From: JAXDLW01 sp046262515
GTDB lineage: Bacteria; Chloroflexota; Dormibacteria; DASZGP01
Assembly: GCA_046262515.1 (NCBI GenBank)
Contig: JBHEMP010000136.1
Coordinates: 1 to 17,221 of the forward strand
DNA length: 17,221 nt
Direction of reading: 5' to 3'
Shown here piece by piece: positions 7,122 to 14,314 of the stretch. Under the pieces are notes generated by a model that saw only the letters and a program-made list of their open reading frames with translations, did not search any database and was not told where the DNA came from. A program made the position numbers and the translations under genes. Position 1 is the first letter of the stretch; every line of letters begins with the position of its first letter.

Positions 7122-7161
7122 CCGGCTAGTCACCCGCGACCGCCGCCTCAAACCGTGTGGC
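7065..7161 (+). promoter_or_regulatory. Attenuator: leader hairpin plus antiterminator pairing
   Basis: Hairpin 1 lies inside the leader ORF: GCGCTTCT (7065-7072) pairs with AGAAGTGC (7091-7098), and CCCGC (7076-7080) pairs with GCGGG (7086-7090), loop TCTCG, with a 3-nt bulge. Downstream, GCCACACG (7110-7117) is the exact reverse complement of CGTGTGGC (7154-7161), which is the 5' arm of the terminator. The two pairings exclude each other. A ribosome that completes the leader would cover 7110-7117 and let the terminator form. A ribosome stalled early would leave it free to pair, allowing readthrough into the exporter. The complementarity is seen; the mechanism is inferred. Confidence 0.55.
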
Positions 7162-7180
7162 CCCGGCCCCACGGTTTTTT
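7150..7180 (+). terminator. Intrinsic terminator upstream of the ABC exporter
   Basis: AAACCGTG (7150-7157) pairs with CACGGTTT (7170-7177); two further G-C pairs (7159-7160 with 7167-7168) extend the stem past one mismatch, with loop CCCCGG. Six T residues follow directly (7175-7180). It lies between the promoter and the exporter start at 7212, so it must be read through or bypassed for expression. Confidence 0.85.
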
Positions 7181-7211
7181 GTTTGCTCACAAAAATTTGA
7201 GGAAGATGTAG

Positions 7212-8054
7212 ATGGCGGTTCAGGTAGGTCCAGGCGATTCCCCGGCGGTAGAGGTGGTCCACCTCGGCAAGACGTTCCGGCGTCCTAAGAAGGGCGGCCG
7301 GTGGTGGCAGCATGCGTCCACGGAGAAGCACGCGCTCGACGACGTCAGCCTGACCATAGACACGGGCTGTATCACCGGCATCATCGGGGCCAACGGGAGC
7401 GGGAAGTCAACCCTCATCCGCGTCCTCTCCACGCTCCTGCTGCCGTCGCGGGGCACCGCCAGCGTCTTTGGGCACGACGTTGTCACGGAGGCTTCCTGGG
7501 TGCAACGGCGGATCAACCGGGTGTCGGTGGAAGCTTCGTTTTTCAAAGAGATGAGCCCGTGGGAAAACCTCTCCTATGCCGGGCGCCTGTACGGCACCCA
7601 CGACCGCGGCGGGCGCGCGCGCGCCGAGGCCGTCCTGGAGCGCCTGGGCCTTCCCCTGGACACGGTGGATCGACCGATGAAGCACCTCTCCCGGGGGCAG
7701 CAGCAGAAGGTCGCGATAGCCCGGTCGCTACTCACCTCGCCCACTCTTTTACTCATGGACGAGCCGACAACTGGGCTGGACCCGCGCTCCAAGCGGGAGG
7801 TCCAGGCCCTGGTCTCCATGGTTCACGCGGAGGGAGACGCCACGGTTGTCATATGCACCCACGACCTCGGGGAGGCCGAGGTGCTGTGCGACCGCGTGGT
7901 GATCATGGACCACGGCCGCGTACTGGCAGACGGCCCCCCGGCGCAACTGAAACGGGCGCACGGCAAAGGGGCCTCCCTCGAGGACGTCTTCATGGCGATC
8001 TCGGGGCGGACCACCGACGAAATGGAAAGCGATGTTGAGGAGGGGGCGGCATGA
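7212..8054 (+). CDS. ABC transporter ATP-binding protein (ABC-2 exporter type)
   Basis: 280 residues. Walker A GANGSGKST (59-67), signature LSRGQQQK (159-166), Walker B LLLMDEPTTGLD (179-190) and switch histidine in CTHD (His217) are intact. It resembles the DrrA/CcmA-like ATPases that power ABC-2 exporters of drugs, lipids or polysaccharides. At the Q-loop position the sequence reads SVEASFF, with Glu107 where glutamine is usual. An insertion of basic and aromatic residues (KKGGRWWQHAS, 26-36) sits before the Walker A strand, as in polysaccharide/teichoic-type exporters. ATG at 7212 has GAGGAAG with 6-nt spacing. It overlaps the permease gene by ATGA. Its expression is probably controlled by the attenuator directly upstream. 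Confidence 0.9.
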   Translation: MAVQVGPGDSPAVEVVHLGKTFRRPKKGGRWWQHASTEKHALDDVSLTIDTGCITGIIGANGSGKSTLIRVLSTLLLPSRGTASVFGHDVVTEASWVQRRINRVSVEASFFKEMSPWENLSYAGRLYGTHDRGGRARAEAVLERLGLPLDTVDRPMKHLSRGQQQKVAIARSLLTSPTLLLMDEPTTGLDPRSKREVQALVSMVHAEGDATVVICTHDLGEAEVLCDRVVIMDHGRVLADGPPAQLKRAHGKGASLEDVFMAISGRTTDEMESDVEEGAA

Positions 8055-8887
8055 GCGCGGGTGCGTTGAGAATGGAGGCCAGCGCGTTTGGAGGCTTCTT
8101 CGAGCGCCAGGCAAACCTTTACCGCCGCTACTGGCTCTGGGAGGTGGCCTGGTTCGCCTACGGGCTCGTCTCAGTCCTCAGCATCGGCTACCTGGCCTCG
8201 GGCCTCGGCGCCCTGGGGTATGACTCCTCGCGCGTGGACATACACCAGACCCAGCTCTACCTGCTGGTGGGGTCGCTGCTCTGGGGCTACATGTCCTTCG
8301 TCTTTTTCGAGGTCGCGTTCGCTATTGCCTGGGAGCGCTGGGAAGGGACCATCGAGTACACCTTCATGGCGCCGGTGCACCGCGTCACCCACCTCCTCGG
8401 CGTGTGTTGCTTTGCCGTCGTCTACGGCCTCTTCCGGACGGGCCTGGTGATGGTCGCGGTGGTCCTGCTGTTCCACCTCGACCTGTCGCACTCCGACCTG
8501 CTCAGCGCGACCCTGGTCTTCGCGGTCTCCACCGTGCCCCTGATCGGGCTCGGGATCTTCACCTCGATCCTCCCCATGCTGTCGCCCGAGAAGGGCGAGC
8601 AACTCGCGGTGGCGGTCCAGGGCATCCTGCTGCTGGTGTCAGGGGTCTACTACCCGGTGAGCGTCCTGCCCGCGTACTTCCGCGTCGCCGGTGATGTTTC
8701 CCCGCTCACGTACACCCTCCAGGGCATCCGCCAGGCGATGCTGCACGGAACGCATCCCGACGCCATGCTGCCAACGATCGCGATCCTGGCCCTGATGGGA
8801 GTGGTCCTGATCCCTGCTGGGCTGTGGTGCTTCGCGCGGGCCGAACGTCGGGCGAAGCGACTGGGGCTGCTGAAGCGCAACGGCTGA
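8051..8887 (+). CDS. ABC-2 type transporter permease
   Basis: 278 residues with six predicted membrane helices (about 30-52, 68-92, 113-140, 147-172, 180-205 and 242-263) after a short cytoplasmic N-terminus. WERWEGTIEYTFMAP (95-109) and the loop SGVYYPVSVLPAYFRVAGDVSPLTYTLQGIR (197-227) are characteristic of the ABC-2 permease family. Two copies would pair with two ATPase subunits encoded immediately upstream (4-bp ATGA overlap). The likely role is export of a drug or lipid-like molecule across the cytoplasmic membrane; the substrate cannot be determined. No terminator is evident after it. Confidence 0.88.
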   Translation: MSAGALRMEASAFGGFFERQANLYRRYWLWEVAWFAYGLVSVLSIGYLASGLGALGYDSSRVDIHQTQLYLLVGSLLWGYMSFVFFEVAFAIAWERWEGTIEYTFMAPVHRVTHLLGVCCFAVVYGLFRTGLVMVAVVLLFHLDLSHSDLLSATLVFAVSTVPLIGLGIFTSILPMLSPEKGEQLAVAVQGILLLVSGVYYPVSVLPAYFRVAGDVSPLTYTLQGIRQAMLHGTHPDAMLPTIAILALMGVVLIPAGLWCFARAERRAKRLGLLKRNG

Positions 8888-9035
8888 GCACGGACCCGGC
8901 GCAAGTCACCCGCAAGGACGGGAAAGCTTGTTATGGTGCACTTGATGGACGCAACACCGCCTACCCGGACATGACCTACCTCCGGGGAATATCCACCGCT
9001 CGTTCCTAGGGGGCTGCCTGGGTCTCGCGGTCGCG

Positions 9036-9941
9036 GTGTGTGCCTGTGCACCCGCGCGCGTCGCCAACAGGCCGTCCTCTCCGCAGTCTTCCGCGCCATC
9101 AGCGCAGGCGTCGCCGACAGCCGGCCCGGCGGTGTCCGCGTCATCGCCTTCCTCGATCACCCCCGTATCGCCGGCCCAGTCCGAGATGCGGCGCCTGGCC
9201 GAAGCCACGCGCGTCCTCGAAGCCCCCTCCAGCGGCACCCTCGCCTCCCGCCTGGTCAGCGCCTACGCCACGCTGCGAGACGCCAAACGACCCACGGCGG
9301 CGCGCGCCGGCGCGGCACGGGCCATCCAGCTGGGCACCGCCCAACTCCTGGCTCAACCGGATTGGCGAGCGCCGGCACTGGCCTCACTTCGGGGAGCCGA
9401 CCGCACGTCAGCGCAGGCCATCCTGGATGCCGGCGATGAGCTCGCGGTTCTCGGAGACGAGGTCGACGGCACGCCGAAATGGCAGATATTCGCCCCCGAG
9501 CCGGCGGAGACCCTGCTCGCTCACTACCACGAGGGCGAACGCTCCTACGGGATCCCCTGGCCCTACCTCGCCGCGATCAACCTCGTCGAGACCGCCATGG
9601 GCCGGATCCATGGGCTCAGCGTGGCGGGTGCCCAGGGTCCGATGCAATTCATGCCCGCCACCTGGGCTACCTTCGGCCGCGGTGACGTCAACGATCCCCA
9701 CGATTCCATACTGGCAGCCGCCCGCTACCTTCACGCCAGCGGCGGCCCGGGGGACATGGACGCGGCGATTTACGCGTACAACCGGAGTCACCACTACGTG
9801 CGTGCCGTGGACGTGTTTGCCTCCCAGGTCGCCACCGACCCTGACGCCTTCCTGCTCTACTACAACTGGGACGTCGTCGTTCCAACGGGTGCGGGACCAG
9901 CCTTGATCCCCCAGGGTTGGGTGGCTCCGCAGCAGCCATGA
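9036..9941 (+). CDS. Lytic murein transglycosylase (SLT/MltB-like), signal peptide apparently out of frame
   Basis: The open frame from GTG at 9036 encodes 301 residues: a Ser/Pro/Ala-rich linker (10-48), a helical region, and a transglycosylase domain (about 155-265) with catalytic Glu185 in INLVETAMGR, GAQGPMQFMPATW (198-210) and AYNRS (247-251). It would cleave peptidoglycan outside the membrane. GTG 9036 has no Shine-Dalgarno and leaves no signal peptide. The same frame upstream of it encodes a hydrophobic signal-like stretch (FLGGCLGLAVAVCACA) but has no ATG, GTG or TTG back to a stop at 8943. ATG at 8971 would supply a fitting N-terminus (MTYLRG) if one extra G were present in the GGGG at 8984-8987. 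The true start is therefore probably 8971 with a frame break. Confidence 0.8.
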   Translation: MCACAPARVANRPSSPQSSAPSAQASPTAGPAVSASSPSSITPVSPAQSEMRRLAEATRVLEAPSSGTLASRLVSAYATLRDAKRPTAARAGAARAIQLGTAQLLAQPDWRAPALASLRGADRTSAQAILDAGDELAVLGDEVDGTPKWQIFAPEPAETLLAHYHEGERSYGIPWPYLAAINLVETAMGRIHGLSVAGAQGPMQFMPATWATFGRGDVNDPHDSILAAARYLHASGGPGDMDAAIYAYNRSHHYVRAVDVFASQVATDPDAFLLYYNWDVVVPTGAGPALIPQGWVAPQQP

Positions 9942-11329
9942 GCTTGCAGAAGACCGCCTCCGCGGCGCTGACGATACTTCTCTTCCTCGCCCTTGCGGTG
10001 ACCCTGCGGGCCACCCAGGAAGCGGCTCGAGAAGACCTCGCGCGGACATTCGCGAGTCGAGCCGACCTCTCAGCGAGGTTTGCCGGGGCCTACATCGAGG
10101 ATGTCACCAGGCGCGAGAAGGCGAATGCCGAAGCCAACATGAGCGAGCCAACTGTTCCCCGCGCCACTTTGGAACAGGTTTCGCGCATGATGGGATTCGA
10201 GGCCGCCGTGCTCCTTGACGACCGGGGTCGGGTGCTGCAGGTCCTGCCCAACAACCCCGCCGTCGTTGGCACCGAGATCGCGAGTCGATACCAGCATCTC
10301 AGCAGCGCGGAGAGGGGAAGTCCAGCAGTCTCCGGTGTTGTCTCATCAGCGGCCGCCGGACGGCCCGTCGTCGCCTTCGCCGTGCCTTTCCAGACGTCCT
10401 CCGGCCGGCGAATCTTCAGCGGAGGCTTCGACGTCGGCCACACGCCGCTGGGCGCTTACCTCTCGGACTCGCTGCCATACCCGGGCGCGACGTCCGACGT
10501 TGTCGACCAGGCCGGGAGGCTCATCGCGACCAGCCGAAGGACGACCCCCTCCAGCCTGGCAGCCGTCGACCCAGACCTGGCCCGCGCCGCCCCGGCCCGG
10601 CTGCCCCCAGGCTCCACCCGGCACCTGGACGGCCGGCTCTTCGTGGTCCAGAGACCACCGGGCACCCCGTGGATCCTGGTGAACTCGGTTCCTGAGTCGG
10701 CGCTGTACTCCGCCCTTAACGGCGGATCCCTCCTGATACCGTGGGTCGTCCTGGTGGGGATGATGGCGGCCGCCGTATACATCCTGGTCCTCGTATCCCG
10801 TCTTTCGGACAGCCGGGCCGCCCTGGCGGCAACCGCCGACACCGACGGCTTGACCGGGTTGGCCAACCGCCGAAGCCTTGACCGCGGACTGGCGCAGGAA
10901 ACGGCCCGCGCGGGGCGCGCCCAACTACCGCTGTCACTGGCAATGATCGACATAGACCACTTCAAGCGCTACAACGATCAATTCGGTCACCAGTCCGGAG
11001 ATGAGCTGCTGAAAGCCGTCGCCAACGCCTGGGAGCCGGTGGTTCGTGACGTCGACCTTCTTGCTCGCTACGGAGGCGAGGAGTTCGTCCTGGTGATGCC
11101 CGGCTGTTCGGTGTCGGACGCCGTGCATGCCGTAACCAGGCTGCGCGCCGCCACTCCTGTGCCTGCCACGGCATCAGTGGGAGTGGTGCAGTGGGAGCCG
11201 GGCGAGAGCGCGTCCGACCTCGTGCGGCGCGCCGATGCAGCCCTGTACGCTGCTAAGCATGAGGGACGCGACCGGGTGGTCGTTCACTCTTTCGATGAAG
11301 CTCCCGTGCGCGAAACCGCCAGGGTCTGA
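9938..11329 (+). CDS. Membrane-anchored diguanylate cyclase (Cache-like sensor + GGDEF)
   Basis: 463 residues. One membrane helix at about 9-26, an extracytoplasmic sensor region of about 230 residues resembling a Cache domain, a second helix at about 264-288, then a cytoplasmic GGDEF domain. The domain has DGLTGLANRR (303-312), metal-binding Asp in MIDIDHFK (336-343), the active-site GGEEF (379-383) and an inhibitory RxxD (Arg370-Asp373) five residues ahead, so it should synthesise c-di-GMP with product inhibition. ATG at 9938 overlaps the transglycosylase stop (ATGA), indicating translational coupling; a GTG at 9917 in the same frame is less likely. The sensor may respond to a cell-wall or envelope signal, an inference from the coupling only. 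Confidence 0.9.
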   Translation: MSLQKTASAALTILLFLALAVTLRATQEAAREDLARTFASRADLSARFAGAYIEDVTRREKANAEANMSEPTVPRATLEQVSRMMGFEAAVLLDDRGRVLQVLPNNPAVVGTEIASRYQHLSSAERGSPAVSGVVSSAAAGRPVVAFAVPFQTSSGRRIFSGGFDVGHTPLGAYLSDSLPYPGATSDVVDQAGRLIATSRRTTPSSLAAVDPDLARAAPARLPPGSTRHLDGRLFVVQRPPGTPWILVNSVPESALYSALNGGSLLIPWVVLVGMMAAAVYILVLVSRLSDSRAALAATADTDGLTGLANRRSLDRGLAQETARAGRAQLPLSLAMIDIDHFKRYNDQFGHQSGDELLKAVANAWEPVVRDVDLLARYGGEEFVLVMPGCSVSDAVHAVTRLRAATPVPATASVGVVQWEPGESASDLVRRADAALYAAKHEGRDRVVVHSFDEAPVRETARV

Positions 11330-11379
11330 CCCCGGCCGGGTTCCTCTCCAATGCGCAGCGCCTGTCGACCGGGATCTTG

Positions 11380-11454
11380 TGGAGCGAGAGACGAGATTCG
11401 AACTCGCGACATCCAGCTTGGAAGGCTAGCGCTCTACCGCTGAGCTACTCTCGC
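11380..11454 (-). tRNA. tRNA-Gly (anticodon TCC), CCA encoded
   Basis: Read on the minus strand: acceptor GCGAGAG pairs with CTCTCGC; D arm GCTC-AGCGGTA-GAGC; anticodon stem CTAGC/GCTGG with loop CTTCCAA, anticodon TCC at 11422-11420; variable loop ATGTC; T arm GCGAG-TTCGAAT-CTCGT; discriminator T; then CCA (11382-11380) present in the DNA. All four stems pair, with two G-T wobbles. It lies between the diguanylate cyclase and bcp and is transcribed opposite to both. A weak upstream promoter (TTGCTT at 11512-11507, TATCCA at 11489-11484, 17-bp spacing) is possible. Confidence 0.95.
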
Positions 11455-11526
11455 TCGCCAACACGATGGTAACCGCCAGGGCATGGATAAGCTTTAAAGG
11501 TCGGGAAAGCAACCAGGGAGACCCAA

Positions 11527-11979
11527 GTGCTGAAAGAGGGCGATCCAGCTCCGGACTTTGAACTCATGACCGGGGACGGCGGCACCGTCCGGCTCCAGGA
11601 CCTGCGCGGACAGAGGGTTGTCCTCTACTTCTACCCCAAGGACGATACCCCCGGGTGCACCACCGAGGCCTGCGCCTTCCGCGACACCAGCGAGGCCTAC
11701 GAGGCCCGCGGCGCCCGGGTCTTCGGGGTCAGCACCGACAACACCCGCTCACACAAGCGCTTCTCGGGCAAGTACGGCCTCAACTTTCCTCTCCTCAGTG
11801 ACCCGGACCACGCTGTGGCCGAGTCCTACGGCAGCTGGGGTCCCAAGAAGTTCATGGGGCGCTCCTACGAGGGGATCCACCGCAACACCTTCCTGATCGA
11901 CGCGGAGGGCAGGATCGCCCGCATCTGGGAAGGGGTCAAGCCACAGGGCCACGCCGAGGAGGTCCTGGCCTCCCTCTGA
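11527..11979 (+). CDS. bcp: Thioredoxin-dependent peroxiredoxin (Bcp/PrxQ)
   Basis: 150 residues, the normal length for this family, which reduces hydrogen peroxide and organic hydroperoxides using thioredoxin in the cytoplasm. The active-site block YPKDDTPGCTTEAC contains peroxidatic Cys44 and resolving Cys49, the pairing typical of PrxQ. APDFEL (8-13), the STDN block and FPLLSDPDHAVAESYG are also family features. GTG at 11527 has AGGGAG with 6-nt spacing. It converges with moaE, ending 17 bp before the moaE stop; a GC-rich hairpin at 11985-12006 lies between them. Confidence 0.93.
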   Translation: MLKEGDPAPDFELMTGDGGTVRLQDLRGQRVVLYFYPKDDTPGCTTEACAFRDTSEAYEARGARVFGVSTDNTRSHKRFSGKYGLNFPLLSDPDHAVAESYGSWGPKKFMGRSYEGIHRNTFLIDAEGRIARIWEGVKPQGHAEEVLASL

Positions 11980-11984
11980 CTAAG

Positions 11985-12006
11985 GACCGGGGCCTCTCAA
12001 CCGGTC
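11985..12006. terminator. Hairpin between convergent bcp and moaE (possible bidirectional terminator)
   Basis: GACCGG (11985-11990) and CCGGTC (12001-12006) form a perfect 6-bp stem around a 10-nt loop. No T tract follows on either side, so intrinsic termination would be weak. It overlaps the moaE stop codon. Confidence 0.35.
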
Positions 12007-12431
12007 GGGAAACCCTCCTCGACCCAGTCGCTGCCGCCGTCGACAAAGAACTCCTTCTTGAAAATCGGCACCTCCGCCTTGAGGGTGTCGATGAGCCACC
12101 GGCAGGCTTCCAGGGCCTCCGCCCGGTGCGGCGCCGCCACACCGACGAAGACGCTCACGTCGCCGATCTCCAGGCGACCAAGCCGATGCTCCAGCGTCAC
12201 CGTGCTCAATCCCCAGCGGGCGGCCGCCTCGCGGCCAAGAACCTCCAGGCGCGGATGGGCCATCGGCTCGTGCGCCTCGTATTGCAGGTGCGACACCGGG
12301 CGGCCGTCCTGGTTGTCGCGTACGACGCCGACAAAGGTGGCCACCGCGCCGTCCGCATCGCCGGGGAGACCCGCGACCAGGCCCGGGACATAGACCGGCT
12401 CACGCACCAGGGCGACGCGGACCTCAGCCAC
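11997..12431 (-). CDS. moaE: Molybdopterin synthase catalytic subunit MoaE
   Basis: 144 residues. With MoaD it forms the heterotetramer that inserts two sulfurs into cyclic pyranopterin monophosphate to make molybdopterin. Family blocks are clear: FVGVVRDNQ (33-41), YEAHEPMA (51-58), HRLGRLEIGD (82-91) and VPIFKKEFF (121-129) with the active-site lysines. GTG at 12431 overlaps the moaD stop by 8 bp and gives the expected N-terminus; an extension to 12470 lies inside moaD. It is the last gene of the minus-strand operon. No moaA, moaB, moaC, mogA or moeA is visible in the window. Confidence 0.92.
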   Translation of the reverse strand: MAEVRVALVREPVYVPGLVAGLPGDADGAVATFVGVVRDNQDGRPVSHLQYEAHEPMAHPRLEVLGREAAARWGLSTVTLEHRLGRLEIGDVSVFVGVAAPHRAEALEACRWLIDTLKAEVPIFKKEFFVDGGSDWVEEGFPTG

Positions 12432-12669
12432 CGGCGGTCGGGGGGATGAAGGCCAGCTCGACCCCGTCACTCAGCACGGCGTCCCAGGCCGCATATTCCG
12501 GGCCCACCGCGCACCGGACTCTCGGGCGCATCTCCGTCAGCCCGGTTGCGGCCCCGGCCAGGGCGGCATAGGCGTCGGCGGCTGTGGCCTGCGGGGGCAG
12601 GTCGAGCTCAACCGCCCCGGCACCTACGATCTCACGCAGCCGCGCGAAGAGGAGAACCTTGACCCGCAT
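12424..12669 (-). CDS. moaD: Molybdopterin synthase sulfur carrier subunit MoaD
   Basis: 81 residues with a ubiquitin-like beta-grasp fold. The N-terminus MRVKVLLFARLREIVG and the C-terminal Gly80-Gly81, which is adenylated and thiocarboxylated to carry sulfur, are diagnostic. ATG at 12669 follows the flavoprotein stop after 2 bp (TGACCATG), and its own stop lies within the start of moaE, so all three are probably translated together. A longer frame from 12813 overlaps the upstream gene and is not supported. Confidence 0.92.
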   Translation of the reverse strand: MRVKVLLFARLREIVGAGAVELDLPPQATAADAYAALAGAATGLTEMRPRVRCAVGPEYAAWDAVLSDGVELAFIPPTAGG

Positions 12670-12671
12670 GG

Positions 12672-13751
12672 TCAGGTGCCGGCAGGCATAGTCATCGCAC
12701 CGGCGGCAAGGATCGGCGCGGCAACATTCCAGTAGGCGCTGGAGAGGCGGCGATACAGGCGCCCGCGGCGCGCGTACCGCTGGAAGAACCAGCCCATCGG
12801 CGGATCGGGCCATCCCCGCATGGTCGCCTGCGCGTGGCGCAAGAGTTCGTACCTCCGACGATGGCCTGCCTGGACCTCGGAGTACGCCGTCCGCGCTTCA
12901 AACGCGGTGCGGCGCCCCTCCGTCACGTCGTTGAGCAAACCCCCGAGTCGCTGGGCAAAATGGGCGGCCGGCCTGATCCCCTCCCCCGTCAGTGGCAAGC
13001 AGTGACCCGCGGAGTCACCGACCAGAAAGACCGGGCCCACGACCGCCGGCCTCAGCCCCGCCGGCAGGTAGCCGCCGTGCCAGTCTGATCCCCGCATGCC
13101 CTCGTCCCGAAGGAACTGCTCCGTCGACGCGCGCACCCCGTCCGGGCTGACATAGGAGAGGACCCCGGCGCGTGCCACCGGGCCGGCCGGGAAGCTCCAG
13201 CCGTAGCCATCCCCACGCACGCGGGGATCGAAATAAAAGTGGAGGCCGGGGTCCTTCCACCCCGACGCCGGCTGTTCGAGGCCATAGCTGACCCTCGCCC
13301 GTGCCGGGAAGTCGGGGTTGATGCTGGACCCCAGCGACGCTCTCCAGCCGGTCGCATCGACCGCGACATGCCCCGTGTACTCGCCCCCCGCCGCGCTCAC
13401 GACAACCCCCCCGCGGTCCTCGACTGCGGCGGTTGCCGCGCCCGCTACCAGGTCGCCCTCAAAGCGCTCGAGCAACAGCCGGCAGAACGTACGGTAGTCG
13501 AAGGTGCAGAAGCGATACGGCAGCGGGAACCGTGTGACGCGCCCGCGCACGTGCATCACGCCTTCATCGTGGACCTCCTCGATCGATGCCTGCAGGCCCA
13601 GTTTCTCCACCAGGTCCAGCGTGGTTCCGCAGGCCGACGTCTGGCCATCACCGATTGGCCCTTTCTCGATCAGCGCCACCCGTCCTTTGAGGCCCGTGGC
13701 CAGCACCAGGCCGGCAAACGACCCGCCGGCAATGACCACGTCATAGCTCAA
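12672..13751 (-). CDS. Geranylgeranyl-reductase-family FAD-dependent oxidoreductase
   Basis: 359 residues. The FAD-binding start DVVIAGGSFAGLVLA (4-18), the conserved cysteine in SACGTT (39-44), the GGR-family motif YGWSFP (183-188, YxWxFP) and the second FAD block FLVGDSAGHCLPLTGEGI (242-259) place it in the geranylgeranyl reductase / digeranylgeranylglycerophospholipid reductase-like group. Such enzymes saturate isoprenoid double bonds in quinones, membrane lipids or carotenoid-like compounds; the substrate here is unknown. The start is TTG at 13751, overlapping the adenosyltransferase stop (TTGA), with AGGA about 7 nt upstream. It lies 2 bp before moaD. Confidence 0.85.
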   Translation of the reverse strand: MSYDVVIAGGSFAGLVLATGLKGRVALIEKGPIGDGQTSACGTTLDLVEKLGLQASIEEVHDEGVMHVRGRVTRFPLPYRFCTFDYRTFCRLLLERFEGDLVAGAATAAVEDRGGVVVSAAGGEYTGHVAVDATGWRASLGSSINPDFPARARVSYGLEQPASGWKDPGLHFYFDPRVRGDGYGWSFPAGPVARAGVLSYVSPDGVRASTEQFLRDEGMRGSDWHGGYLPAGLRPAVVGPVFLVGDSAGHCLPLTGEGIRPAAHFAQRLGGLLNDVTEGRRTAFEARTAYSEVQAGHRRRYELLRHAQATMRGWPDPPMGWFFQRYARRGRLYRRLSSAYWNVAAPILAAGAMTMPAGT

Positions 13752-14314
13752 CCCAGGTCCTGCCTGCTGATCGTCTGATACTCAACGCCGTCCAGCTTCT
13801 CCTCATAGCGCGAGAGCACGAACACCAGGTCGCTGGCCCGGTTGAGGTAGCGCAGTGTATCGCCATTGCTGATCGCCCCCTCGTGCAGGAGACGGGCCAC
13901 CTCCCGCTCCGCGCGACGGATCACGGTGCGCGCGATGTCCAGGGCGGCGCTGTTTGGTGTCGCCGCGACGGTGAAGAATTCGGGCAGGTCGCAGGCGTCT
14001 CGGATGCTGACGATGCGGGCCTCGACAGCGGCGACATGGACGGTATTCATGGCGATCTCGCCGGAGTGGGCGCTGCCCGAGGCGAGCTCACTCATGAGAC
14101 GGAAGAGGTCAGCCTGTAGTTGCTCAAGTTCGGTGCGCACCCTTTCGTGTCGGGTCGACGTGCGGGCCAGGCCGAGCAGTGCGGTCGCCTCGTCCACAGT
14201 CCCATAGGCAGTTGGGAGACCGTCGTACTTGGCGACCTCCTCGCCGCCCCACAGGCTGGTGAATCCACCGTCCCCCCGGCGCGTGGTCACGGGTGTCCTC
14301 GTCTTCTTAGCCAT
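13748..14314 (-). CDS. ATP:cob(I)alamin adenosyltransferase (PduO type)
   Basis: 188 residues. It would transfer adenosine from ATP to cob(I)alamin, making coenzyme B12. Motifs: TRRGDGGFTSLWGGE (11-25, the ATP-binding GDxGxT loop), YGTVDEATALLGLAR (37-51), RRAEREVARL (133-142) and YLNRASDLVFVLSRYEE (156-172). The usual PGG-type loop before the RRAER helix reads VAATPNS here (116-122), a modest divergence. ATG at 14314 overlaps the upstream stop by 8 bp; an in-frame ATG at 14326 is possible but has GAGG directly against it. It lies in an operon with RND, flavoprotein and Moa genes; no B12-dependent enzyme is visible. Confidence 0.88.
   Translation of the reverse strand: MAKKTRTPVTTRRGDGGFTSLWGGEEVAKYDGLPTAYGTVDEATALLGLARTSTRHERVRTELEQLQADLFRLMSELASGSAHSGEIAMNTVHVAAVEARIVSIRDACDLPEFFTVAATPNSAALDIARTVIRRAEREVARLLHEGAISNGDTLRYLNRASDLVFVLSRYEEKLDGVEYQTISRQDLG

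Noticed and set aside
8888..8970. Possible c-di-AMP or c-di-GMP riboswitch before the transglycosylase/cyclase pair
   Set aside because: I looked for ydaO and GEMM consensus elements because of the gene functions. The gap is too short for ydaO, and no conserved core motif of either class is present.
11330..11345. CCCGGCCGGG palindrome after the diguanylate cyclase as a terminator
   Set aside because: The palindrome leaves no loop and is not followed by a T tract.
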